DNA of 64,000 nucleotides from DATEDA01 sp963789885. GTDB lineage: Bacteria; Pseudomonadota; Gammaproteobacteria; Burkholderiales; SG8-39. Location: contig CAWBNB010000030.1 in assembly GCA_963789885.1 (NCBI GenBank), positions 372,001 to 436,000 on the forward strand, in the 5' to 3' direction. A model generated the notes under the pieces. It saw nothing but the letters and a program-made list of their open reading frames with translations, was not told where the DNA came from and did no database searches. The translations under genes and the position numbers were made by a program. Every line of letters begins with the position of its first letter. Position 1 is the first letter of the stretch. Shown here in pieces: positions 9,311 through 17,983 of the stretch.

Positions 9311-10908
9311 GCGCGCTGGCGTCGGACCCCCGACGCCTGTTCTGGGCGGCGATCGCGGCGACGATCGCGCTCCGCTTCGTCCTCGCCTGGTGGTTGCCGC
9401 TCACCGGGGACGAGGCGTTCTTCGTCTACTGGGGCGAGGCGCCGGCGCTCGGCGTCTACGACCATCCGCCGATGGTCGGCTGGTTCCTCGCCGCGCTGCT
9501 CGGGGTCGGGCATTCGCCGGTATGGCTCCGGCTGCCGCAGATCCTCGCGCCGGCGCTGATCGCGATCGGGATGCGCGCGATCGTGACCGAGCTTGCGCGC
9601 GGCCGCCCGGACGCGCACGCGCTCGGCGACTGGGCGGCGCTCGCCTGGCTGCTCGCGCCGGTCCAGGTGCTGAACGTCCTCGTCACCACCGACACGCCGC
9701 TCGTCCTCTTCTCGTTCGCGTCGATGGCGGCGTACGCCCTGGCCGTACGGCGCCGGTCGTTCGCGCTGTGCGCGGTGGCGGGGATCGCGCTCGGGCTCGC
9801 GTTCCTCTCGAAGTACTTCGCCGTGCTGGTCGGACTCGCCTACGTCGTCTACGTCGCGGCGATTCGCCGCGAGGCCAGAGCCTGGCGCGAGCTCGCGGTC
9901 GTGGTGGCGTGCGCGGTGCCGTTCGGGCTGGTGAACCTCGCGTGGAACTACGAGCACTGCTGGGCGAACCTGATGTTCAACGTCTACAACCGACACAACG
10001 AGGCCGGCTTCGCCTGGTACCGGCCGCTCCTCTTCCTCGCGCTGCTCGTGTACGTCGCGGGCCCGCTGCTGCTCTTTGATCTCTCCCGCGCCCGCAGCCG
10101 CCTCCGCGAATCGATCCGCGACCCCGCGGTGGCGCTGCTCGCCGCGAGCGCGGCAGTGCCGATCGCGGTCTTCCTCGTGCTCTCCGCGGTCAAGAACATC
10201 GGCCTGCACTGGCTGTTCGCGTTCATGCCGCCGCTCTTCATGGCCGGAGCGTTCGTGCTCGGCCCCGCGCGCCTCGCCGCGTCGGCGAAGTTCCTGGCGG
10301 CGTTCTCGGCGGCGCATCTCGTGGTGGTCGCGGTGGTTGCGGCGCTCCCGCTCGAGACGTTTCAGCGCTCGCGCCACTACGACAGCCTCGTGATGGCGTT
10401 CCGCCCGGACGAGGTGCTCGCCGCGCTGAAGCGCTACGAAGGACAGTACCTCTTCGCCGCGAGCAGCTACTCGGCGGCGGTGCTGCTGTCTTACCACGCC
10501 GCGGAGCGGGGGTTCGTGGCGCAGCCCGGCGCCGCCGACCGCGCGCAGGCGCGCTGGCGGACGCACTATTTCCCGACGTTCGGCCCGGGCTCGGCGCACG
10601 GGCGCCACGACGACATCCTCACCGACTTCCGGCAGCTCGACGGCAAGGACATCCTGGTCGTGCGCAAGACCGCGGCCGAGGCGGAGGAGTACCGGCCCTA
10701 TTTCCGGGCGATCGAGATGCGCGAGATCGCCGTGCGCGGCGCGCGGTACTTCCTGGTCCTCGGGCAGGGGTTCAATTACGCGGCGTATCGCGACCGGGTG
10801 CTGGCGGAGGTGCGCGACCGCTACTACCGGATTCCGCGTTATCTGCCCCAGGGGCGCTGCTACCTCTGCGAGCGGTACTGGGGCTCGGCGACCTGCCCGG
10901 CGCCCTAG
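9307..10908 (+). CDS. ArnT/PMT-like membrane glycosyltransferase
   Basis: 533 residues, GT-C fold (PMT_2, dolichyl-phosphate-mannose mannosyltransferase / ArnT superfamily), acting at the inner membrane with polyprenyl-phosphate sugar donors on periplasmic acceptors. Evidence: the luminal acidic motif LTGDEAFFVYWGE in the first loop, the following YDHPPMVGWFLA motif, roughly ten hydrophobic segments up to residue 350 and a soluble periplasmic C-terminal domain with cysteine pairs (RCYLCERYWGSATC). The TTG start at 9307 is used because it overlaps the aroG stop and places the first membrane segment correctly; no ATG is near. Acceptor (lipid A, protein, other) is unknown. Co-translation with aroG is inferred from the overlap. 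Confidence 0.83.
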
Positions 10909-10955
10909 GCCGTCCCCGCACCCATTGACCGATTATCGGCTGGCGCGGCTGGACC

Positions 10956-10975
10956 GCCCCACGGTGGGGCATAAT
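10956..10975 (+). promoter_or_regulatory. Near-palindrome abutting a -10-like element
   Basis: GCCCCACGGTGGGGC (10956-10970) is an almost perfect inverted repeat directly joined to CATAAT (10970-10975), about 27 bp before the ATG of the cyclic-nucleotide-binding protein. It could be an operator or a short 5' UTR hairpin. A matching -35 hexamer at proper spacing is not obvious. Confidence 0.3.
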
Positions 10976-11001
10976 CACCGCCACCTGATCGACGTTCACG
11001 C

Positions 11002-11562
11002 ATGGAACTCGTCGAAACCCAGCGGCTGCCCCAACTCGAGCACGTCGGCGACGCGACCCAGTTCGCGACCAAGATGCACGCCATGATCGGCGGCTCGCCC
11101 CTGTTCGAGCAGTTCAGTCTGGCCGAGATCCGGCTGATGGGCCACTTCATGCAGACCTATCGCGCCGAGGCGGGGCAGGAGATCATCCGCGAGGGCGAGG
11201 CCGGGGACTTCATGATGGTCGTCATCGAGGGCCGGATCGAGGTGTTCAAGCAGGACCGCTGGAATGCGCCGCGCCTGATCGCGGTCGTCGATGAAGGGAA
11301 AACCCTCGGTGAGATGTCGATGATCGATGGCGAGCCGCGGTTCGCGACCTGTGTCGCCGTCGAACCGACGCTGATCGCGGTGCTGACCGCCGACCACCTC
11401 GCCCGCATCATTCTGGAGCAGCCGATCCTCGGGGCGAAGATCCTGATGCAGCTCGCGCTGATGCTGTCGCAGCGGCTGCGCCACACGAGCTCCCGCCTGG
11501 TCGAGTACCTCGACCGCCAGCGCGAGCTGAACGAGCAGATCCAGGGTCCCACGTTCGTCTGA
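11002..11562 (+). CDS. Cyclic-nucleotide-binding domain protein
   Basis: 186 residues. Residues about 35-150 form a CNMP-binding beta-roll (PF00027): SPLFEQFSLAEIRLMG, EIIREGEAGDFMMVVIEGRIEVF, and the phosphate-binding cassette LGEMSMIDGEPRFATCVA. It lacks the Crp/Fnr C-terminal helix-turn-helix, ending instead in a long helix (LSQRLRHTSSRLVEYLDRQR) that probably dimerises. So it is likely a stand-alone regulatory or effector subunit, not a DNA-binding protein. The ligand could be cAMP, c-di-GMP or none: the cassette has Glu-Met-Ser in place of the typical GE(L/I)AL, and Arg (EPRFA) is kept. It is a single gene followed by a terminator hairpin. Confidence 0.85.
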   Translation: MELVETQRLPQLEHVGDATQFATKMHAMIGGSPLFEQFSLAEIRLMGHFMQTYRAEAGQEIIREGEAGDFMMVVIEGRIEVFKQDRWNAPRLIAVVDEGKTLGEMSMIDGEPRFATCVAVEPTLIAVLTADHLARIILEQPILGAKILMQLALMLSQRLRHTSSRLVEYLDRQRELNEQIQGPTFV

Positions 11563-11613
11563 CGGCGCCCGCAGCGCCCGGCGCGGGCCCGTCGTCAGCC
11601 CGTTGTCAGGTTC

Positions 11614-11633
11614 GCCGCCCGGTTTCGGGCGGC
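11614..11633 (+). terminator. Terminator hairpin after the CNB gene
   Basis: GCCGCCCG (11614-11621), loop GTTT, CGGGCGGC (11626-11633): a perfect 8-bp GC stem 50 bp after the stop of the CNB gene, followed by TTGACTTT. It also sits just before the tct promoter, so it insulates the two units. Confidence 0.55.
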
Positions 11634-11660
11634 TTGACTTTCCACGCCGTGTGGCAGAAT
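11634..11660 (+). promoter_or_regulatory. Candidate sigma-70 promoter of tctBAC
   Basis: TTGACT (11634-11639) and CAGAAT (11655-11660) with a short 15-bp spacer, about 30 bp before the tctB start. The -35 is good (5/6); the spacer is shorter than ideal, and a small CCAC/GTGG repeat lies within it. Confidence 0.4.
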
Positions 11661-11689
11661 ACCTGCCCACCTGAGAGGAGGAGGGTCCA

Positions 11690-12136
11690 ATGAAAATAAG
11701 GGCACCCAAGGATTTCTGGGCCGGCCTGATGTTCATCGCGTTCGGCGTCGGGTTCGCGTGGGTGGCGCAGAACTATCAGATGGGCACGTCGGTGCGGATG
11801 GGCCCGGCCTATTTCCCGACCATGCTCGGCGCGATCCTCGCGGTCATCGGCCTCGCGATCCTCATCCAGTCGCTCCTCGCGGCCGGCGGGCCGGTGGGGC
11901 AGTTCTACTTCAGGCCGCTCGTCCTGATCGTCCTTGCCACCGTGCTCTTCGGCATCCTGCTGAAGCCGCTCGGGCTGGTGCTGTCCCTCGCCTTCCTCGT
12001 CGGCATCGGCGCGTTCGGCGGCTTCGAGTTCCGCTGGAAAGAGGTGACGATCCTCTACGTGGTGCTCGCGATCTTCTCGGTGCTCGTGTTCGTGAAGGGG
12101 CTCGGCCTGCCGATCCCCGTGTGGCCCGGCGAGTAG
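11690..12136 (+). CDS. tctB: Tripartite tricarboxylate transporter, small membrane subunit TctB
   Basis: 148 residues with four predicted membrane helices, the size and layout of TctB (PF07331). The N-terminal FWAGLMFIAFGVGFAWVAQN and the following RMGPAYFPTMLGAILAVIGL are family-typical. The subunit forms the membrane complex with TctA for solute:sodium/proton symport of carboxylates. A strong AGAGGAGGAGGG ribosome site precedes the ATG. It is the first gene of a tctB-tctA-tctC operon, 11 bp ahead of tctA. Confidence 0.93.
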   Translation: MKIRAPKDFWAGLMFIAFGVGFAWVAQNYQMGTSVRMGPAYFPTMLGAILAVIGLAILIQSLLAAGGPVGQFYFRPLVLIVLATVLFGILLKPLGLVLSLAFLVGIGAFGGFEFRWKEVTILYVVLAIFSVLVFVKGLGLPIPVWPGE

Positions 12137-12147
12137 GAGGCGATCGA

Positions 12148-13650
12148 ATGGACCTGCTCAACAACCTGGCGCTCGGCTTCGGCGTCGCCCTGTCGTTCCA
12201 GAACCTCCTGTGGTGCTTCCTCGGCGTGCTGCTCGGCACGCTGGTCGGGGTGCTGCCCGGCATCGGGCCGGTCGCGACGATCGCGATGCTGCTCCCGGTC
12301 ACGTTCACGCTGCCGCCGGTGTCGGCGCTGATCATGCTCGCGGGGATCTACTACGGCGCGCAGTACGGCGGCTCGACGACCGCGATCCTGGTGAACCTGC
12401 CCGGCGAGTCCTCGTCGGTGGTGACTGCGCTCGACGGCTACCAGATGGCGCGGCAGGGCCGGGCGGGACCGGCGCTCGGCATGGCGGCGATCGGCTCGTT
12501 CTTCGCCGGCACGGTGTCCACGCTGGTGATCGCGCTCTTCGCGCCGCCGCTCGCGGAGGTCGCGCTGAAGTTCGGCCCGACCGAGTACTTCTCGCTGATG
12601 GTTCTCGGCCTGATCGCGGCCGTCGTGCTGGCGCACGGGTCGCTGATCAAGGCGATCGCGATGGTCATCCTCGGGCTGCTGCTCGGCCTGGTGGGCACCG
12701 ACGTGAACTCTGGCGTGGCGCGATACAGCTTCGGGATCTCGGAGCTCTCCGACGGCATCGGGTTCGTGACCGTCGCGATGGGCGTGTTCGGCATCGCCGA
12801 GATCATGGCGAACCTGCAGCAGAAGGACACGCGCGACATCTTTGTCGCGAAGATCGACCGGCTGCTCCCGAGCATGGACGACATCAAGAAGTGCATCCCG
12901 TCGATCCTTCGCGGCACGGTCCTCGGCTCGGCGCTCGGCATCCTGCCGGGCGGCGGCGCGCTGCTCGCGTCGTTTGCGGCCTACACGCTCGAGAAGAAGT
13001 CGGCGAAGCCCCCGCGCAACTTCGGCAAGGGCGACATCCGCGGCGTCGCGGCACCGGAGTCGGCGAACAACGCCGGCGCGCAGACCTCCTTCATCCCGCT
13101 GCTCACCCTCGGCATCCCGTCGAACCCGGTGATGGCGCTGATGATCGGGGCGATGATGATCCAGGGCATCGCGCCCGGGCCGCAGGTCATGACCGAGCGG
13201 CCCCAGCTCTTCTGGGGAATGATCGCTTCGATGTGGGTCGGGAACCTGATGCTGGTGATCCTGAACCTGCCGCTGATCGGCATGTGGATCAAGCTGCTCA
13301 CCGTGCCCTATCGCCTGCTGTACCCGGCGATCCTGGTGTTCTGCGGGATCGGCGTGTACAGCGTCAACAACAGCTCGTTCGACATCTACATGATGGCGAT
13401 CTTCGCCGTGCTCGGGTACGTGTGGGTGAAGCTCGAGTGCGAGCCCGCGCCGCTGATCCTCGGCTTCATCCTCGGGCCGATGATGGAGGAGAATCTGCGG
13501 CGGGCGATGCTGCTCTCGCGCGGCGACCCGTCGGTGTTCTTCACCAAGCCGATCTCGGCGGTGCTGCTCGGCATCTCGCTCGTGCTGCTGCTGATCGTGC
13601 TGTCGCCGTCGATCAAGAAGAAGCGCGAGGAGGCGTTCCAGGAGGCCTAG
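12148..13650 (+). CDS. tctA: Tripartite tricarboxylate transporter, large membrane subunit TctA
   Basis: 500 residues, about 12 membrane helices, TctA family (PF01970). It is the transport channel. Diagnostic stretches: GVLPGIGPVATIAMLLPVTF, YYGAQYGGSTTAILVNLPGE, PGGGALLASFAAYTLEK and the repeated-half motif FIPLLTLGIPSNPVMALMIGA. The ATG at 12148 follows TAGGAGGCG and gives the expected N-terminus. The gene ends in a basic tail (KKKREEAFQEA). The transported acid cannot be named from sequence. Confidence 0.95.
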   Translation: MDLLNNLALGFGVALSFQNLLWCFLGVLLGTLVGVLPGIGPVATIAMLLPVTFTLPPVSALIMLAGIYYGAQYGGSTTAILVNLPGESSSVVTALDGYQMARQGRAGPALGMAAIGSFFAGTVSTLVIALFAPPLAEVALKFGPTEYFSLMVLGLIAAVVLAHGSLIKAIAMVILGLLLGLVGTDVNSGVARYSFGISELSDGIGFVTVAMGVFGIAEIMANLQQKDTRDIFVAKIDRLLPSMDDIKKCIPSILRGTVLGSALGILPGGGALLASFAAYTLEKKSAKPPRNFGKGDIRGVAAPESANNAGAQTSFIPLLTLGIPSNPVMALMIGAMMIQGIAPGPQVMTERPQLFWGMIASMWVGNLMLVILNLPLIGMWIKLLTVPYRLLYPAILVFCGIGVYSVNNSSFDIYMMAIFAVLGYVWVKLECEPAPLILGFILGPMMEENLRRAMLLSRGDPSVFFTKPISAVLLGISLVLLLIVLSPSIKKKREEAFQEA

Positions 13651-13686
13651 CGGCGCCGGCGCCGAAGTCGCGGGAAGCAACGCGGG

Positions 13687-13713
13687 AGGACGCAAGCGCG
13701 ACGCTTGCGTCCT
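13687..13713 (+). promoter_or_regulatory. Intercistronic hairpin between tctA and tctC
   Basis: Perfect 12-bp inverted repeat AGGACGCAAGCG (13687-13698) / CGCTTGCGTCCT (13702-13713) with a 3-nt loop, followed by CTTCGTTT. It lies between the membrane subunit gene and the binding protein gene and could either terminate part of the transcripts or protect the 3' end of tctBA mRNA, tuning the subunit ratio. Confidence 0.55.
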
Positions 13714-13735
13714 CTTCGTTTGTGGAGGGGAAGTG

Positions 13736-14704
13736 ATGAGACTGCTGTCGCTCGTCGTCGCTGCCGCAGGCGTGGCGCTCGCCGTCCCGGCGTTCGCGCA
13801 GCCCTATCCGTCGAAGCCGATCCGGTTCGTGGTGCCGTTCCCGCCCGGCGGGCCGCTCGACATCATGGGCCGCGCGATCGCGCAGAAGCTCGCTGAAGCG
13901 TGGGGCCAGCCCGTGGTCGTCGACAACCGGCCGGGCGCGGGCGGCGGCATCGGGGCGGAGCTCGTCGCCAAATCGCCGGGCGACGGGTACACCCTGCTGA
14001 TGGGCGCGGTGAGCACGCACGCGATCAATCCGAGCCTGTACGCGAAGGTGCCGTACGATCCGCAGAAGGATTTCGTGCCGGTGGCGCTCGTCGCGCAGGT
14101 GCCGAACATCCTCGTCGTCAATCCGTCGCTGCCCGTGCAATCGGTGAAGGAGCTGATCGACTACGCGCGGGCGAAGCCGGGTGCGCTCTCGTTCGGCTCG
14201 GGCTCCACCGGTTCCACCGGGCATCTCGCCGGCGAGCTGTTCAAGACGATGGCCGGCGTCGACATGGTGCACATCCCCTACAAGGGCGGCGCGCCGGCGA
14301 TGCAGGACCTCCTCGCCGGCCAGACGCAGCTCATGTTCGACAATCTCGCGAACGCGCTGCCGCAGGTGAAGGCGGGGAAACTCCGCGCGCTCGCGGTGAC
14401 GACGCTGAAACGCGCGCCGGCGGTGCCCGACCTGCCGACGGTCGCGGAATCGGGGCTGCCGGGGTTCGACCTCACGACCTGGTTCGGCGTCTTCGTGCCC
14501 GCGGGCACGCCGCGCGAAACGGTGGCGAAGCTGAACGCCGAGATCGTGAAGGCGCTCGCGTCGAGGGATCTCGCCGACCGGCTCGCCGCGATGGGCACCG
14601 TGCCGCCCGAGAACAACACGCCGGAGAGCTTCGCCGCGTTCGTGCGCGCCGAGGCCGCGAAGTACGCACAGGTTGTGAAGAGCTCGGGTGCGCGGGTCGA
14701 CTGA
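13736..14704 (+). CDS. tctC: Tripartite tricarboxylate transporter, periplasmic binding protein TctC (Bug)
   Basis: 322 residues from ATG 13736 (GTG three bases upstream is possible; the GGAGGGG site fits the ATG). The signal peptide ends near VPAFAQ. The mature domain shows YPSKPIRFVVPFPPGGPLDI, DNRPGAGGGIGAELVAKSP, the loop SFGSGSTGSTGHLAGELFK and PYKGGAPAMQDLLAGQ, all Bug hallmarks. Being in an operon with tctB and tctA it is almost certainly the receptor for that carboxylate carrier. Its last codons form the first unit of a 25-bp triplication. Confidence 0.94.
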   Translation: MRLLSLVVAAAGVALAVPAFAQPYPSKPIRFVVPFPPGGPLDIMGRAIAQKLAEAWGQPVVVDNRPGAGGGIGAELVAKSPGDGYTLLMGAVSTHAINPSLYAKVPYDPQKDFVPVALVAQVPNILVVNPSLPVQSVKELIDYARAKPGALSFGSGSTGSTGHLAGELFKTMAGVDMVHIPYKGGAPAMQDLLAGQTQLMFDNLANALPQVKAGKLRALAVTTLKRAPAVPDLPTVAESGLPGFDLTTWFGVFVPAGTPRETVAKLNAEIVKALASRDLADRLAAMGTVPPENNTPESFAAFVRAEAAKYAQVVKSSGARVD

Positions 14705-14762
14705 GCGCCGGCGTGCGCGGATCGACTGAGCGCCTACGTGCGCGGGTCGACTGAGCGCGCGC
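14688..14762 (+). repeat. Three tandem 25-bp repeats over the tctC stop codon
   Basis: Units start at 14688, 14713 and 14738, each beginning GTGCGCGG(G/A)TCGACTGAGCGC and differing at one inner base and the last few bases. The first unit contains the tctC stop TGA, so the second and third copies repeat the stop region downstream. The unit length is not a multiple of three. Confidence 0.9.
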
Positions 14763-14782
14763 CCGAGCGTACCATCCGCGCC

Positions 14783-15541
14783 ATGCCCGCGCCGGAGCGG
14801 CCGGCGGACGAACCCGTCCACGCGCCGCACGCTCCTCTCCCCGCCTACTACGCGACCCCCGAAGCGCGGCGCGGCTTCATCGCGCGCGCGTTCGACGCCG
14901 CGGCGCCCGACTACGACCGGGTCGACCGGCTGCTCGCGTTCGGCTCGGGCGCGTGGTACCGCCGGCAAGCCCTCTTGCGCGCCGGGCTCGCACCCGGCAT
15001 GCGTATGCTCGACGTCGCGGTCGGCACCGGGCTCGTCGCGAAGGAAGCGGTGCGCATCGTGGGCGACGCGGGCAGCGTCATCGGCATCGATCCGAGCGCC
15101 GGGATGATCGCGGCGTCCGCGCCGGGCGGCCTCGCGGTCGTCCGCGGACGCGCCGAGACGCTGCCGTTCGCCGCCGGCGCGTTCGATTTCCTGTCACTCG
15201 GGTTCGCGCTCCGTCACGTCGACGACCTCGAGTCGGTCCTCCGCGAGTTCCGGCGCGTCCTCCGACCCGGCGGGCGGCTGCTCATGCTCGAGATCACCCA
15301 GCCGGAGAGCAGTCTCGGGGCGGCGCTGCTGAAGGGTTACATGCGCGGTGCAGTGCCGTGGCTCTCGCGCCTCGTCGCGCGTGACCCGGACACGCCGCGG
15401 CTCTACCGCTACTACTGGGACACGATCGAGGCCTGCGCGCCGCCGTCGCGCGTCCTCGCGACGCTGGCGGCGACCGGGTTCGCGGGCGCGGAGCGCTTCG
15501 TCCAGCTCGGGATCTTCTCGGAGTACCGCGCGCGGGTCTGA
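14783..15541 (+). CDS. UbiE/MenG-like class I methyltransferase
   Basis: 252 residues. SAM-binding motif I is LDVAVGTGLVAKEAV and motif II/III regions GIDPSAGMI, FDFLSLGFALRHVDDL and LRPGGRLLMLEITQP match the UbiE/Coq5 (ubiquinone/menaquinone C-methyltransferase) family. The ATG at 14783 avoids the upstream tandem repeat. This is not the standard ubiE context (no ubiJ/ubiB), so it could methylate a different quinone-like or small-molecule substrate; adjacency to two cytochrome c genes hints at a respiratory role but is only positional. Confidence 0.8.
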   Translation: MPAPERPADEPVHAPHAPLPAYYATPEARRGFIARAFDAAAPDYDRVDRLLAFGSGAWYRRQALLRAGLAPGMRMLDVAVGTGLVAKEAVRIVGDAGSVIGIDPSAGMIAASAPGGLAVVRGRAETLPFAAGAFDFLSLGFALRHVDDLESVLREFRRVLRPGGRLLMLEITQPESSLGAALLKGYMRGAVPWLSRLVARDPDTPRLYRYYWDTIEACAPPSRVLATLAATGFAGAERFVQLGIFSEYRARV

Positions 15542-15615
15542 GCTCGGCCCCGCCCGATTCGCCGCGCTGGTTTAGCATTCCGCGCACAACGAACGATCCG
15601 CGCCAGGAGGCCGCC

Positions 15616-16314
15616 ATGCGGAGCTGTGCTTTGCTCCTTTCGTTCGTCCTGCTCGTCGCGCCGGGCGCCGCGGCCTGGGCGCAACCCGCCAAGATCCCCG
15701 ACACCCTCGAACAGCGCGTGCTCGCCTGCGCGATCTGCCACGGGAAGCAGGGCGAGGGCATCCTGAAGAACGAGTATTACCCGCGCCTCGCGGGGAAGCC
15801 GGCGGGGTACCTCTACAACCAGCTGGTGAACTTCCGCGAGCGGCGCCGCGACGTCCCCATCATGACCTACATGGTGGCCTATCTGTCCGATCCCTATCTC
15901 CGCGAGATAGCCGAGTACTACGCCAACCTGCAGCCGCCGTATGCGGCGCCGGCGGCGGGCGCGCCGAAGGCGTTGCTCGCGCGCGGCGAGGCGTTGGTCA
16001 CGAAGGGCGATCCGTCGCGGGACGTGCCCGCCTGCGCGGCCTGTCACGGCAAGGCGCTCACCGGCATGGAGCCGGCGATCCCCGGGCTCATCGGCCTGCA
16101 CCGCGACTACGTTGCCGGGCAGATGGGAAGCTGGAAGGTCGGGCGGCGCAAGTCGGAGGGACCGGACTGTATGGCGCAGGTCGCCTCGCGCCTGACGCCG
16201 GAGGACATCGCCGCGGTCAACGCCTGGCTCGGGACGCGGCGCGTCGCCTCCGACGCGCGGCCGGCGCCGGCCGGCTCGCTCAAGCTGCCGCTCGAATGCG
16301 GCGGCGTGCAGTGA
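15616..16314 (+). CDS. Diheme cytochrome c (c4-like)
   Basis: 232 residues with a signal peptide (LLLSFVLLVAPGAAAWAQ). Two heme-binding motifs, CAICH (residues 38-42) and CAACH (140-144), divide the protein into two class I cytochrome domains as in cytochrome c4; methionines after each (for example LTGMEPAIPGL) may be axial ligands. It would carry electrons in the periplasm. The next gene, 22 bp on, encodes a triheme cytochrome, so the two likely act in one electron chain, possibly accepting from a dehydrogenase encoded elsewhere. Confidence 0.9.
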   Translation: MRSCALLLSFVLLVAPGAAAWAQPAKIPDTLEQRVLACAICHGKQGEGILKNEYYPRLAGKPAGYLYNQLVNFRERRRDVPIMTYMVAYLSDPYLREIAEYYANLQPPYAAPAAGAPKALLARGEALVTKGDPSRDVPACAACHGKALTGMEPAIPGLIGLHRDYVAGQMGSWKVGRRKSEGPDCMAQVASRLTPEDIAAVNAWLGTRRVASDARPAPAGSLKLPLECGGVQ

Positions 16315-16336
16315 CGGCGAGCGGAGGAGGAAGCCA

Positions 16337-17611
16337 ATGAAACGCGCGCTCGTCGTTGGCATCGTCGCGGTCATAGTCGTTCTGGCAGCCGTTTTCCTGC
16401 TTCGCCCGGCCGAGCGGGGTGCGCCCGCGCCCGCGGCGAAGGGCGAAGGGTCGCAGATCGGGCGCGGCGAGTACCTTGCGCTCGTCGGGGACTGTCTCGC
16501 CTGCCACACGGTCCGGGGCGGCAAGCCGTACGCCGGCGGGCTCCCGATCCCGACGCCCTTCGGTACGCTCTACACGCCGAACATCACTCCCGATCCGGAG
16601 ACCGGCATCGGGAAGTGGACCGCGGACGACTTCTGGCGCGCGCTGCACGACGGGATCACCAAGGACGGGTCGTACCTCTATCCGGCGTTCCCGTACACCA
16701 ACTACACGAAGGTCACGCGCGCCGATTCGGACGCGATGTACGCGTTCTTCATGGCCCTCCCGCCGGCGCAGCAGCCGAACAAGCCGCACGAGATGCGCTT
16801 CCCCTATAACCAGCGCCAGCTGCTGCTCGGCTGGCGCACGCTGTACTTCAAGGAAGGGGAGTACCAGTCGAACCCCCAGCAGTCGGTCGCGTGGAACCAC
16901 GGCGCCTACCTGGTCGAAGGGCTCGGCCACTGCAACGCCTGCCATGCGAGCCGCAACATCCTCGGCGCGGTGAAGGAGGACGACATCGGCGGCGGCCTGA
17001 TCCCGGTCCAGAACTGGTACGCGCCGTCGCTCAGCTCCGCGCGGGAGACGGGCGTCGGCGACTGGGAGGTCAGGGACATCGTCGATCTGCTGCGCACCGG
17101 CGTGTCGCCGCGCGGCGCGGTCTACGGGCCGATGTCGGCGGTCGTGGCCCATAGCCTGCAGAACATGACCCTCGGCGACCTCACCGCGATGGCGACCTAC
17201 CTCAAGTCGCAGGCCCAGACGAGCGCCCCCGCGGAGCCGGTGCAGGTGCGGCCGACCGAGCAGCAGACCGCCGAGATGATGAAGCGGGGCGGGGCGATCT
17301 ACGAGAAGCGCTGCGCCGACTGCCACCAGCCGGACGGGAAGGGGGTGCCGCGGATCTATCCGCCGCTCGCCGGGAACCGCTCGATCCTGACGCCGTATCC
17401 GATCAACGCGATCCGGATCGTGCTGTTCGGCGGCTACCCGCCGAGCACCGAGGGCAACCCGCGGCCCTACGGCATGCCGCCGTTCTACCAGGACCTGAGC
17501 GACGTGGACGTGGCGGCGGTGGTGACCTACATCCGCCAGTCCTGGGGCAACAGCGCGGCGGCCGTCTCGCACGCCGAAGTGGACCGCGGGCGCAAGGTGC
17601 CGGTGGACTGA
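16337..17611 (+). CDS. Triheme cytochrome c, alcohol/aldehyde dehydrogenase-subunit type
   Basis: 424 residues. One N-terminal membrane anchor or uncleaved signal (residues 2-22) is followed by three heme sites: CLACH (53-57), CNACH (199-203) and CADCH (326-330). Size and spacing fit the cytochrome subunit of membrane-bound gluconate/alcohol/aldehyde dehydrogenases (AdhB-like), including the block PFGTLYTPNITPDPETGIG typical of the first domain. No catalytic dehydrogenase gene is present nearby, so this pair may serve as an electron outlet for an enzyme encoded elsewhere. Confidence 0.9.
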   Translation: MKRALVVGIVAVIVVLAAVFLLRPAERGAPAPAAKGEGSQIGRGEYLALVGDCLACHTVRGGKPYAGGLPIPTPFGTLYTPNITPDPETGIGKWTADDFWRALHDGITKDGSYLYPAFPYTNYTKVTRADSDAMYAFFMALPPAQQPNKPHEMRFPYNQRQLLLGWRTLYFKEGEYQSNPQQSVAWNHGAYLVEGLGHCNACHASRNILGAVKEDDIGGGLIPVQNWYAPSLSSARETGVGDWEVRDIVDLLRTGVSPRGAVYGPMSAVVAHSLQNMTLGDLTAMATYLKSQAQTSAPAEPVQVRPTEQQTAEMMKRGGAIYEKRCADCHQPDGKGVPRIYPPLAGNRSILTPYPINAIRIVLFGGYPPSTEGNPRPYGMPPFYQDLSDVDVAAVVTYIRQSWGNSAAAVSHAEVDRGRKVPVD

Positions 17612-17614
17612 TCT

Positions 17615-17983
17615 TTATCTCGGCTCGCGGAAGCCGAGCTTCTTCACGATCACGTCGCGCGCCGGCCCGCGTACGTCGAGCCGGAGCGCCCACTCGCCGA
17701 ACATCTCGAGCTCGATGCGCGCTTCGTACTCGCCCGGCGCGGCGCCGGGCCTCGCCTTGACCGGTTTCACGTTGTGCGCCATCGGCATCGACGGCATGTC
17801 GGCGCCGACCGAGATATCCGCGCCGCTCACCGGCTTTCCGGACTTCGCCTCCCTGAGCGCGATCTGGCAGTCGTAGACGAGGTCGTGCTTTGTCGGCTTG
17901 CAGTCGACGTCGGCGGCGAGCCGCTGCGCCGCGGCCGGCGCGGCGACCGCGAGGAGCAGAGCCGCGACGGTGAAGCGGATCAT
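17615..17983 (-). CDS. YtkA-like periplasmic protein
   Basis: 122 residues with a signal peptide (residues 1-19, cleavage after AAAQ). The core SGADISVGADMPSMPMAHNVKPVKA...PGEYEARIELEMFGEWALRLDV fits the YtkA-like/FixH-like beta-sandwich (PF13115), small periplasmic domains often next to copper or cytochrome oxidase genes. The Met-rich DMPSMPMAHN segment could bind a metal, which is a guess. It is the last gene of the Liv operon, overlapping livM2 by four bases (ATGA), and converges on the cytochrome gene. The tie to branched-chain transport is unexplained. Confidence 0.75.
   Translation of the reverse strand: MIRFTVAALLLAVAAPAAAQRLAADVDCKPTKHDLVYDCQIALREAKSGKPVSGADISVGADMPSMPMAHNVKPVKARPGAAPGEYEARIELEMFGEWALRLDVRGPARDVIVKKLGFREPR

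Noticed and set aside
12055..13695. 546-codon minus frame over tctA
   Set aside because: His/Arg-rich antisense shadow of a clear TctA gene.
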